Below are positions 1 through 5,179 of a DNA stretch of 5,179 bases, piece after piece. The notes under the pieces are model-generated. The model had not been told where the DNA came from, made no database searches, and saw nothing but the letters and a program-made list of their open reading frames with translations. This stretch comes from Anaerolineae bacterium. Its GTDB lineage: Bacteria > Chloroflexota > Anaerolineae > Epilineales > JAHCIE01. The first letter of the stretch is position 1. The number at the start of each line of letters is the position of its first letter. The stretch spans positions 1-5,179 of the forward strand of contig JAHCIE010000258.1 in the NCBI GenBank assembly GCA_026129385.1, read 5' to 3'. Made by a program: the position numbers and the translations under genes.

Positions 1-370
1 ACTCGACCATCACCAGATCGGCAGCATCCGCAGCGGCGGCTTCACTCTCGGCGACCACCAGGGCCACCGGCTGGCCGCGAAACACGACACGGTCGCGGGC
101 CAGAATGGCGCTATTGCGGCTATGAGGGCGACGATGAAACGGGATGGTGTCGCGCGTCAGCACAGCCACGACACCGGGGGTAACTTCGGCGGCGCTGGTG
201 TCGATGGACACGATGGTCGCGTGGGCATAGGGGCTAAGCACGGGGCGCGCGTGGAGCATACCCGGCAGGGTCACATCACCCGCGTAGCGAGCCTTACCTG
301 TGACCTTCTCCAGGCCATCCGGCAACTTGATGCTTTGACCAATGACCTTGAAGGAAGCTGGCGCACTCAC
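1..370 (-). CDS. Molybdopterin-binding subunit of a xanthine dehydrogenase/CO dehydrogenase-type enzyme, N-terminal part (runs off left edge)
   Basis: An open frame of 123 codons is read from a GTG start at 370 to the window edge, so the stop and most of the protein are missing. The visible part matches the N-terminal 'hammerhead' domain of the large, molybdenum-cofactor subunit of xanthine dehydrogenase, aldehyde oxidase and CO dehydrogenase-type hydroxylases. Recognisable family blocks are GKARYAGDV-LPGMLHAR (residues 25-42), SPYAHATIVSIDTSAA (46-61), PGVVAVLT (65-72) and VVFRGQPVALVVAES (95-109). The cofactor-binding domains would lie beyond the edge, so the substrate (purine, aldehyde, CO or other) cannot be told. 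The start is supported by AAGGAG placed 7 nt upstream. It lies downstream of cytidine deaminase on the same strand but has its own predicted promoter. Partner FAD and 2Fe-2S subunits are not visible. Family assignment is firm; specific function is open. Confidence 0.88.
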   Translation of the reverse strand, partial: MSAPASFKVIGQSIKLPDGLEKVTGKARYAGDVTLPGMLHARPVLSPYAHATIVSIDTSAAEVTPGVVAVLTRDTIPFHRRPHSRNSAILARDRVVFRGQPVALVVAESEAAAADAADLVMVE

Positions 371-377
371 AAAGTAT

Positions 378-383
378 CTCCTT
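378..383 (-). promoter_or_regulatory. Ribosome binding site selecting the GTG start of the dehydrogenase subunit
   Basis: AAGGAG on the minus strand lies 7 nt before the GTG at 370. Good spacing and homology beginning directly after this codon decide a non-ATG start. Confidence 0.75.
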
Positions 384-386
384 GGC

Positions 387-446
387 AGTGTACGAAGGGG
401 TAGCAGCACGCGAGGCAGGACGGCCGCCTGACGGCGACAGTACACT
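387..446 (-). other. Structured 5' leader of the dehydrogenase mRNA
   Basis: Two 7-nt arms, AGTGTAC (387-393) and GTACACT (440-446), are exact reverse complements and would close a stem around about 46 nt of leader. An inner GCCG/CGGC hairpin (423-435) lies inside. The arm nearer the gene ends 3 nt before the AAGGAG ribosome binding site. The pairing is seen in the sequence; any effect on translation is inference, and arms this short can occur by chance. Confidence 0.3.
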
Positions 447-460
447 TGTCGACAACAGTA
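441..460. promoter_or_regulatory. Imperfect 20-bp palindrome, candidate operator of the dehydrogenase gene
   Basis: TACACTTGTCGACAACAGTA has 8 of 10 symmetric pairs: a perfect 10-bp core TTGTCGACAA, two mismatched positions, then TAC/GTA at the ends. It begins about 3 nt downstream of the transcription start expected from the -10 at 470-475, a position where a bound repressor would block initiation. The symmetry and placement are seen directly. The idea that a dimeric regulator binds here is inference, and I cannot name a regulator family from the site. Confidence 0.45.
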
Positions 461-469
461 GTGGCGTTA

Positions 470-498
470 ATTGTAGCACGCCGGACCAACGCTGTCTA
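470..498 (-). promoter_or_regulatory. Predicted sigma70-type promoter for the dehydrogenase subunit gene
   Basis: On the minus strand TAGACA (493-498, 5 of 6 to TTGACA) is followed after 17 bp by TACAAT (470-475, 5 of 6 to TATAAT). The -10 is preceded by TGC, an extended -10 motif. The start would fall near 463, leaving a leader of roughly 90 nt before the GTG. It lies between the cytidine deaminase stop and the dehydrogenase start, so that gene can be expressed independently of the upstream operon. Confidence 0.65.
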
Positions 499-507
499 CA
501 CGAGTCC

Positions 508-521
508 CGGACGACGGTCCG
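508..521 (-). other. Small hairpin right after the cytidine deaminase stop
   Basis: CGGAC and GTCCG (508-512 and 517-521) form a 5-bp stem with a 4-nt loop, directly next to the stop codon at 522-524. There is no T-run after it on the minus strand, so it is not a convincing intrinsic terminator. It may only protect the 3' end, or be chance. Confidence 0.2.
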
Positions 522-953
522 TCACTGCGATGGGCGGGTGAGGTTGTCGGGGCCAAAGCTGTCTGGCAACAGGTCCGCCAGGCGACGCTCGCGATAGCGC
601 CCATCAGGGGTAGCAATGAAAATGCGAAGATCACCCGCGTTGAACTCGCGCAACACCTGGCGACACGAGCCGCATGGGCTGCCCCCGTCCAGCGTCACCA
701 CCGCCAGGGCTACGAAGTCCGTGTTCCCCTCGGACACCGCACATGCCACAGCCGTGCGCTCGGCACAGGTCGTCAGCGGGAACACCGCGTTCTCGACGTT
801 GACACCCGTATAGACGACGCCGGCGCGGGTCAGGAGAGCCGCGCCGACAGGGTAGTGAGAGTAGGGCGCGTAGGCGCGGCGTTGCGCCTCGGTCGCCTGG
901 GCTATGAGGCGCTCGGCGAGGCCGTTCCATTCATCGGTCGCGGCTTGTCCCAT
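522..953 (-). CDS. cdd: Cytidine deaminase
   Basis: A 143-residue protein that would convert cytidine and deoxycytidine to uridine and deoxyuridine, a soluble enzyme of pyrimidine salvage. The zinc-site signatures are complete: TCAERTAV places Cys63 as zinc ligand and Glu65 as proton shuttle, and PCGSC supplies Cys94 and Cys97. Substrate-pocket blocks YAPYSHYPVGAAL (28-40) and GVNVENA (50-56) are also present, and the C-terminal LLPDSFGP resembles the usual family ending. The length is close to that of the small homotetrameric bacterial enzymes, with a slightly long N-terminus. The ATG at 951-953 is preceded by GAGGAAG at good spacing. It lies inside the 3' end of the CBS protein gene, giving a 52-bp overlap in another frame and probable translational coupling. 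It is the last gene of the operon that starts at 3918. Confidence 0.96.
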   Translation of the reverse strand: MGQAATDEWNGLAERLIAQATEAQRRAYAPYSHYPVGAALLTRAGVVYTGVNVENAVFPLTTCAERTAVACAVSEGNTDFVALAVVTLDGGSPCGSCRQVLREFNAGDLRIFIATPDGRYRERRLADLLPDSFGPDNLTRPSQ

Positions 954-2257
954 GTTTCTTCCTCTCGCCCGACCTCGGCGGTCGCGTCCACGCTGCCGTC
1001 AGGCGGGTCGCTGCCTGGTTCGACGGACGGCTCCGTCACAAGCTTGACGCGACCGATGCGCCGCCCGTCCATCGACAGCACTGTCAGCCGCACGTTGCCC
1101 ACCTGCACCTCGTCGCCTACCTCCGGCACGCGCCCCAGGTGGCTGTAGATCAGACCGCCCAGGGTATCGCTGTCGTCCGTCGGCAGGTCCAGGTCCAGCT
1201 CATAGTTGATGTCATCCAGGTCGACCCGGGCATCGTAGATCGTCTCGCGGGCCGAGATGGTCTCGCTGATCGGCCCCTCGACATCATACTCGTCCTGAAT
1301 CTCGCCGACAATCTCCTCTAGCAGGTCCTCAATGGTCACCAGACCAGCCGTGCCACCGTACTCGTCGACGACGATGGCAATGTGAACCTTCATGCGCTTG
1401 AAGTCGCTCAGGAGATCGTCAATGGGCTTGGACTCGGGGATGTAGTACGCCTGGCGCATTATCTGCGGTAGCGCCGGCTCCGGCCCACCATCGCGCATGA
1501 TGCGCAAGATATCCTTGGCATACAGCAGGCCGATGATGTGGTCAATAGTATCTTCGTAGATGGGCACGCGTGAGTGGCCCGCCTTGATGATCATATCCAG
1601 CGCATCGCGGAGTGGCGTGTCCATCTCTACCCCGACAATATCGATGCGCGGGACCATCACCTCTCGGGCGAAGGTATCGCCCAGGTCGATGACCCCCTCG
1701 ATCATGTCGCGTTCCTCTTCCTCGATCAGTCCTTCCTCCTCACCGACATCGACGAGCAAGCGCAGCTCTTCCTCGCGGGCCAGCATCTCCGTCGATGCGC
1801 CACCGCTGGCGAGGAAGCCGACGAGAGTCACAACCGGGCTGAGAAGGGTGGCGAGGATGTCCAGAGGCCGTGCGACAAACAACGCGACCCGCTCCGGCCA
1901 GCGGACGGCGATCGCCTTGGGGATAAATTGGCCGAAGAGCAGCAGGACGATAAGAAAAATGGCGGTGAAATACTGGCTCGGCCCCGGCGTGGTCGCCACT
2001 GCCAATAGCATGGCCGAGCTAGCGCCGCCAATCAGACCGATAGTGTTGAGGACGAGGACGGTGGCGAGGGAGCGACGAGGGTCGCCGACAATACCTTTGA
2101 GCGCGCCGCCCCGAGATTGGCCACGCTCGACAGCAGCCTGCACACGGATGCGATTGAGGGTGGTGATGACGGTCTCAGCGGCGGCGGCAAAGGCCGTCAA
2201 GGCCCAGAACAGGGCATACAGGGTCACCTCGAGCCAGTAACTACTGTTGGGGTCCAA
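902..2257 (-). CDS. CNNM (DUF21)/CBS/CorC-HlyC domain membrane protein (hemolysin C / CorC family)
   Basis: A 451-residue inner-membrane protein of the family called TlyC/HlyC/CorC in bacteria and CNNM in animals, linked to Mg2+ or other cation efflux or homeostasis; the hemolysin name is historical. Residues 8-28, 62-88, 95-117 and about 123-151 are hydrophobic and form the DUF21 transmembrane domain, including the Pro-Lys motif in FGQFIPKAIA (108-117). An acidic linker (161-183) leads to two CBS domains: about 198-255, with MVPRIDIVGV and HSRVPIYED, and about 265-322, with VVDEYGGTAGLVTIEDLLEEIVGEI-type sequence. A CorC/HlyC C-terminal domain follows (about 335-408), then a hydrophilic tail (409-451) without family similarity that I can see. 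The start is TTG, chosen because AGGAGG lies 7 nt upstream and the first helix begins at residue 8. It follows glmU by 42 bp and overlaps cdd. The transported ion cannot be told from sequence alone. Confidence 0.93.
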   Translation of the reverse strand: MDPNSSYWLEVTLYALFWALTAFAAAAETVITTLNRIRVQAAVERGQSRGGALKGIVGDPRRSLATVLVLNTIGLIGGASSAMLLAVATTPGPSQYFTAIFLIVLLLFGQFIPKAIAVRWPERVALFVARPLDILATLLSPVVTLVGFLASGGASTEMLAREEELRLLVDVGEEEGLIEEEERDMIEGVIDLGDTFAREVMVPRIDIVGVEMDTPLRDALDMIIKAGHSRVPIYEDTIDHIIGLLYAKDILRIMRDGGPEPALPQIMRQAYYIPESKPIDDLLSDFKRMKVHIAIVVDEYGGTAGLVTIEDLLEEIVGEIQDEYDVEGPISETISARETIYDARVDLDDINYELDLDLPTDDSDTLGGLIYSHLGRVPEVGDEVQVGNVRLTVLSMDGRRIGRVKLVTEPSVEPGSDPPDGSVDATAEVGREEETWDKPRPMNGTASPSAS

Positions 2258-2264
2258 AAACCTT

Positions 2265-2292
2265 CCTCCTGGTGGTCCCCCTGCGAGACCAC
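2265..2292 (-). promoter_or_regulatory. Strong ribosome binding site next to a hairpin, ahead of the TTG-started CBS protein gene
   Basis: AGGAGG (2265-2270) lies 7 nt before the TTG at 2255-2257 and decides that start. Immediately upstream, GTGGTC and GACCAC (2287-2292 and 2272-2277) form a 6-bp stem with a 9-nt loop that ends one base from the ribosome binding site. The stem leaves the site itself free, so it more likely isolates it from the glmU stop region than hides it. The pairing is seen; its function is inferred. Confidence 0.45.
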
Positions 2293-2299
2293 GCCCCTT

Positions 2300-3331
2300 C
2301 TAGACAGCGTAGCTATCGCCGGCCTGGCCGGGGTGAAGATGGGCAAAGGGTCCAACCGCCATGCCCGCTGGCACGCCGACCCCCTCAACCACAGCCATCT
2401 CGATGCGACAGCCATCGCCCACCACGGCATCGCGCACGATGCTGTTCGGCCCGATCACACAGCCCGCGCCAACGCGGGTTCGCCCTAGCAGATGTGTACC
2501 CGGCAGGAGCGTCGTGTCGGGGCCAATCGCCACCCCTACGTCGATGTAGGTCGCCGACGGGTCGCGAAGGGTGACGCCTTCGGCCATCCAGTGGTGAGCC
2601 AGGCGGCGCTGCATCACCGCTTCCGCCTCGGCCAGGAGGGCGCGCGTATCGACGCCTAGCGTCTCGCTATAGTCTTCGGTGGTGACAGCGTCAACGCCCC
2701 GCCCTTCGGCAATCGCCATGCCAATCAGGGACGTCAGGTAAATCTCGCCCTTGACCGCGCTGGGCTCGACCCGCGCCAGCGCGGGCCACAGCCAGGCAGC
2801 GTCGAAAGCGTAGATGCCCATGTTACACTCGTCGATGTTGCGCTGGGCGGGCGTTGCCTCCGCCAGCTCAACCACCGCCTCTACCCGGCCGTCGGCGCTC
2901 CGTACAACGCGGCCATTGGGCCGCAGGGCCGGGTCGGCGATGCGGGTCGTCAACAGCGTGATGGTCGAGCCAACGCGGTGATGAGCATCCACCAGTCGCC
3001 GCAGCGTCCCTTCGGTTAGCAGAGGCGTATCGCCGTACAGCACCAGGACAGTCTGCGCGCGCCCGGCCAGGGCGACTTCCGCCTGGGCTACGGCGTGCCC
3101 GGTCCCGCGCTGTTCCGCCTGCACAACAATGTCAGCCGGCAGGTCCAGGGCTGAACGCACATCATCGCCCAGGCCAACGACGACAGTCAGGCGAGTCGGG
3201 TCGAGGGCGTGGGCGGTGCGCAGTACATGCTGGAGCATAGGGCGGCCGGCGACGGGATGGAGCACCTTGGGCAGGCGCGAGCGCATCCGCGTCCCCTTGC
3301 CAGCCGCCAGGATAGCGACGGCCAGAGCCAT
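2300..3331 (-). CDS. glmU: GlmU-like UDP-GlcNAc pyrophosphorylase lacking most of the acetyltransferase domain
   Basis: A 343-residue protein; full GlmU is about 450-460. The N-terminal uridyltransferase domain, which joins GlcNAc-1-phosphate and UTP to make UDP-GlcNAc for cell-wall synthesis, is well preserved: LAAGKGTRM (8-16) with Lys22, QAEQRGTGHAV (71-81), YGD with metal ligand Asp101, NGRV (Gly140), VVELAEAT (Glu155), ECNMGIY (Asn170) and KGEIYLTS (194-201). The second metal ligand, Asn227 in E. coli GlmU (GVNNR), aligns with Asp228 here (GVDTR). After LRDP (256-258 region) only a few left-handed beta-helix turns follow, and the protein stops just after GPFAHLHPG (327-335). E. coli Arg333 in that block is His, and the part bearing acetyltransferase residues such as His363 is absent. 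The next gene starts 42 bp on, so no lost tail is hidden there. No clear Shine-Dalgarno precedes the ATG; it lies 17 bp after the S1 gene stop and may be coupled to it. It could act on another sugar-1-phosphate. Confidence 0.85.
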   Translation of the reverse strand: MALAVAILAAGKGTRMRSRLPKVLHPVAGRPMLQHVLRTAHALDPTRLTVVVGLGDDVRSALDLPADIVVQAEQRGTGHAVAQAEVALAGRAQTVLVLYGDTPLLTEGTLRRLVDAHHRVGSTITLLTTRIADPALRPNGRVVRSADGRVEAVVELAEATPAQRNIDECNMGIYAFDAAWLWPALARVEPSAVKGEIYLTSLIGMAIAEGRGVDAVTTEDYSETLGVDTRALLAEAEAVMQRRLAHHWMAEGVTLRDPSATYIDVGVAIGPDTTLLPGTHLLGRTRVGAGCVIGPNSIVRDAVVGDGCRIEMAVVEGVGVPAGMAVGPFAHLHPGQAGDSYAV

Positions 3332-3348
3332 GGGCGATCGTGCCAGGG

Positions 3349-3918
3349 TTACTTTCGATCGCGATGCTGGTTCAGCGTGCGATTGAGAATCTCTTCCTGG
3401 TCCTGGCGCGCCCTGGCGTCGGCGTCGCTGGCCTTCTTGGCCTTCGCGTCGGCCTGCGCCTTCTGCTGCGCCTTCAAAAAGGCGGCCTGCATGGTGGTAA
3501 GCGTCGGCTCACGATCGTCATCTTGAACCGGCGGCGGGTCGTAGACGTCGTCACGCGACTTCATCGACAGGCTGATGCGGCGGCGATTGGGATCGACTTC
3601 CAGAATCGTCACCTCCACCGCCTGGCCGACCTTGACCACATCCTCGACGCGGCGCACGCGGTTCTCCGACAACTCGGAGATGTGCACCAGGCCATCTTGC
3701 TCGGCGCCAATGTCGACGAAAGCGCCGAACTGGGCGATGTTCTTGACCGTGCCAGGCACCACCGCGCCGGGCTTCAACTCGTCCAACCGTAGGCGACGGG
3801 GAGCGGGGGGCCTGGCTGCCTTCTCAGCCGCCACGGCAACCACCGGCGTCTCGACCGTCTCGGTAGAGGCGGCCAGCTCCTCGACCACCATCGCCTCCAC
3901 CTGGGTTTCCTCTATCAT
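3349..3918 (-). CDS. Single S1-domain RNA-binding protein
   Basis: A 189-residue cytoplasmic protein with one S1 (OB-fold) RNA-binding domain at about residues 46-120. The domain is recognised by LKPGAVVPGTVKNIAQFGAF, then GLVHISELS, VEVTILEVD and a closing RRRISLSMK. The N-terminus (1-40) is acidic and rich in Val, Ala and Glu, and looks disordered. The C-terminal tail (about 145-189) is rich in Ala, Lys, Gln and Asp and probably forms a charged helix. Small single-S1 proteins in bacteria are often ribosome-associated or post-transcriptional regulators, but I cannot assign a specific one. The ATG at 3916-3918 has AGGAGG 10 nt upstream. Although the frame stays open to 4119, that stretch covers a promoter and a repeat array and has no domain similarity. 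It is the first gene of the operon and ends 17 bp before glmU. Confidence 0.87.
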   Translation of the reverse strand: MIEETQVEAMVVEELAASTETVETPVVAVAAEKAARPPAPRRLRLDELKPGAVVPGTVKNIAQFGAFVDIGAEQDGLVHISELSENRVRRVEDVVKVGQAVEVTILEVDPNRRRISLSMKSRDDVYDPPPVQDDDREPTLTTMQAAFLKAQQKAQADAKAKKASDADARARQDQEEILNRTLNQHRDRK

Positions 3919-3928
3919 GCGGTTCAAT

Positions 3929-3934
3929 CCTCCT
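3929..3934 (-). promoter_or_regulatory. Ribosome binding site fixing the S1 protein start
   Basis: AGGAGG lies 10 nt before the ATG at 3918. An in-frame TTG at 3925-3927 is only 1 nt from the site, too close to be the start. Confidence 0.65.
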
Positions 3935-3953
3935 GCGCAAGTTACGTAGCCTA

Positions 3954-3982
3954 ATTGTAGCACGATGCACGAGTCGGGCCAA
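3954..3982 (-). promoter_or_regulatory. Predicted sigma70-type promoter of the S1-glmU-CBS-cdd operon
   Basis: On the minus strand TTGGCC (3977-3982, 4 of 6 to TTGACA) is followed after 17 bp by TACAAT (3954-3959), with TGC directly before the -10 (extended -10). Initiation near 3947 would give a leader of about 29 nt containing the AGGAGG. The 13-nt stretch CGTGCTACAATTA around this -10 is identical to that at the dehydrogenase promoter (468-480). Confidence 0.62.
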
Positions 3983-4031
3983 ACATGGGGAAGGGTGTGG
4001 TTCTGGTGGTCGTGAATTGCAGGGGGCTGAT

Positions 4032-4096
4032 GCGTGAGGCGTGCAACGTGAGAAGAGGTCTTCTCAGGGTCACGCCTCACGTACCACGCCTCACGA
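4032..4096. repeat. Inverted array of 7-bp CGTG-centred units, able to form a long hairpin
   Basis: The plus strand carries three adjoining heptamers, GCGTGAG, GCGTGCA and ACGTGAG (4032-4052). The minus strand, read from 4096 down to 4069, carries four: TCGTGAG, GCGTGGT, ACGTGAG and GCGTGAC. CGTG therefore recurs exactly every 7 bp in each arm. The arms face each other across TGAGAAGA-GG-TCTTCTCA (4049-4066). CGTGAGGCGTG (4033-4043) pairs perfectly with CACGCCTCACG at 4071-4081, and equally with a second copy at 4085-4095. The array sits between the two divergent promoters, so it is probably not in either main transcript. It could be a protein-binding array, a dispersed intergenic repeat, or a structured DNA element; I cannot choose among these. 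Confidence 0.7.
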
Positions 4097-4102
4097 GTCG
4101 CC

Positions 4103-4131
4103 TTGCCACGCATGACCAACGGGCTTACAAT
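4103..4131 (+). promoter_or_regulatory. Predicted sigma70-type promoter of the MoxR gene
   Basis: TTGCCA (4103-4108, 5 of 6 to TTGACA), a 17-bp spacer and TACAAT (4126-4131, 5 of 6 to TATAAT) precede the MoxR start. Initiation near 4138 would give a leader of about 27 nt that contains GGAGG. Its -35 box begins 7 bp after the heptamer array ends. Confidence 0.65.
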
Positions 4132-4164
4132 CTGAAGGCAACGTGTAGCGCGCGCGGAGGGCGG

Positions 4165-5121
<957 letters not shown>

Positions 5122-5132
5122 CCGGAGGCGGG

Positions 5133-5179
5133 ATGCGGAACTTCTGGGGCTTCCTCATCCTTCTATTCCTCATCGCCGC
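5133..5179 (+). CDS. Start of a membrane protein, possibly DUF58-type (runs off right edge)
   Basis: Only the first 15 codons are visible, from an ATG at 5133, reading MRNFWGFLILLFLIA: a short polar start followed by a hydrophobic stretch that looks like a first transmembrane helix or signal anchor. GGAGG (5124-5128) lies 4 nt upstream, the same spacing as for the MoxR gene, and the start is 11 bp after the MoxR stop, so the two are very likely co-transcribed. MoxR genes are commonly followed by DUF58, VWA or transglutaminase-like membrane proteins, and DUF58 proteins often begin with a helix like this. That identity is a guess from context; too little sequence is present to confirm it. Confidence 0.6.
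   Translation, partial: MRNFWGFLILLFLIA

Noticed and set aside
508..521. Intrinsic terminator after cdd
   Set aside because: The stem is only 5 bp and no T-run follows on the minus strand.
1560..2240. 226-residue plus-strand open frame
   Set aside because: It lies wholly antisense to the CBS membrane protein gene, is dominated by Ser and Arg, and has no recognisable domain: a shadow of GC-rich coding DNA.
2258..2299. Remnant of the missing GlmU C-terminal domain after a frameshift
   Set aside because: Only 42 bp separate the stop from the next gene, too short to hold the missing region, and no beta-helix hexapeptide pattern is seen there.
4031..4083. Terminator or attenuator in the MoxR leader
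   Set aside because: The hairpin lies upstream of both predicted promoters, so neither main transcript should contain it.
4032..4096. CRISPR array or tRNA-like structure
   Set aside because: The units are 7 bp, adjoin without spacers and are inverted; there is no cloverleaf or anticodon-arm pattern.
3919..4119. 67-residue N-terminal extension of the S1 protein frame
   Set aside because: The frame is open, but the stretch contains the promoter and the heptamer array and shows no domain similarity, while the ATG at 3918 has its own AGGAGG.
3985..4164. 60-residue N-terminal extension of the MoxR frame
   Set aside because: It covers the heptamer array and the moxR promoter; MoxR similarity begins just after the ATG at 4165, which has GGAGG upstream.

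Overview
This is a compact, GC-rich bacterial window with ordinary chromosomal gene content and no phage, transposon, CRISPR or RNA genes that I can see. The gene set and order (single-S1-domain protein, GlmU-like nucleotidyltransferase, CNNM/CBS membrane protein, cytidine deaminase, molybdopterin dehydrogenase subunit, divergent MoxR ATPase), with Shine-Dalgarno-led starts and sigma70-type promoters, would fit a Chloroflexota-like organism. That assignment is an impression from gene content, not a measured placement.

Layout: positions 1 to 3918 are read on the minus strand. A tight operon starts at a predicted promoter (3954-3982) and runs S1-domain protein (3349-3918), a shortened GlmU (2300-3331), a CNNM/CBS/CorC-domain membrane protein with a TTG start (902-2257), and cytidine deaminase (522-953, overlapping the previous gene by 52 bp). 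Downstream on the same strand, a separate promoter (470-498), with a palindrome just after the expected transcription start, precedes a GTG-started molybdopterin-binding subunit of the xanthine dehydrogenase/CO dehydrogenase type that runs off the left edge (1-370).

Positions 3919 to 4164 form a divergent intergenic region. It holds the operon promoter on the left, a moxR promoter on the right (4103-4131), and between them an inverted array of CGTG-centred 7-bp units (4032-4096) that can fold into a long hairpin. On the plus strand a MoxR-family AAA+ ATPase (4165-5121) is followed 11 bp later by the first codons of a membrane protein (5133 to the edge), a typical MoxR/DUF58-style arrangement.

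How the genes fit together: the minus-strand operon mixes RNA binding, UDP-GlcNAc precursor supply, a membrane transporter-like protein and pyrimidine salvage, so it looks like a housekeeping cluster rather than one pathway. The features most worth attention are the GlmU with its acetyltransferase half missing and a changed metal ligand, the period-7 inverted repeat array between divergent promoters, the palindrome at the dehydrogenase promoter, and three promoters sharing the same -10 hexamer and 17-bp spacer. I did not find a clear new multi-gene system here.
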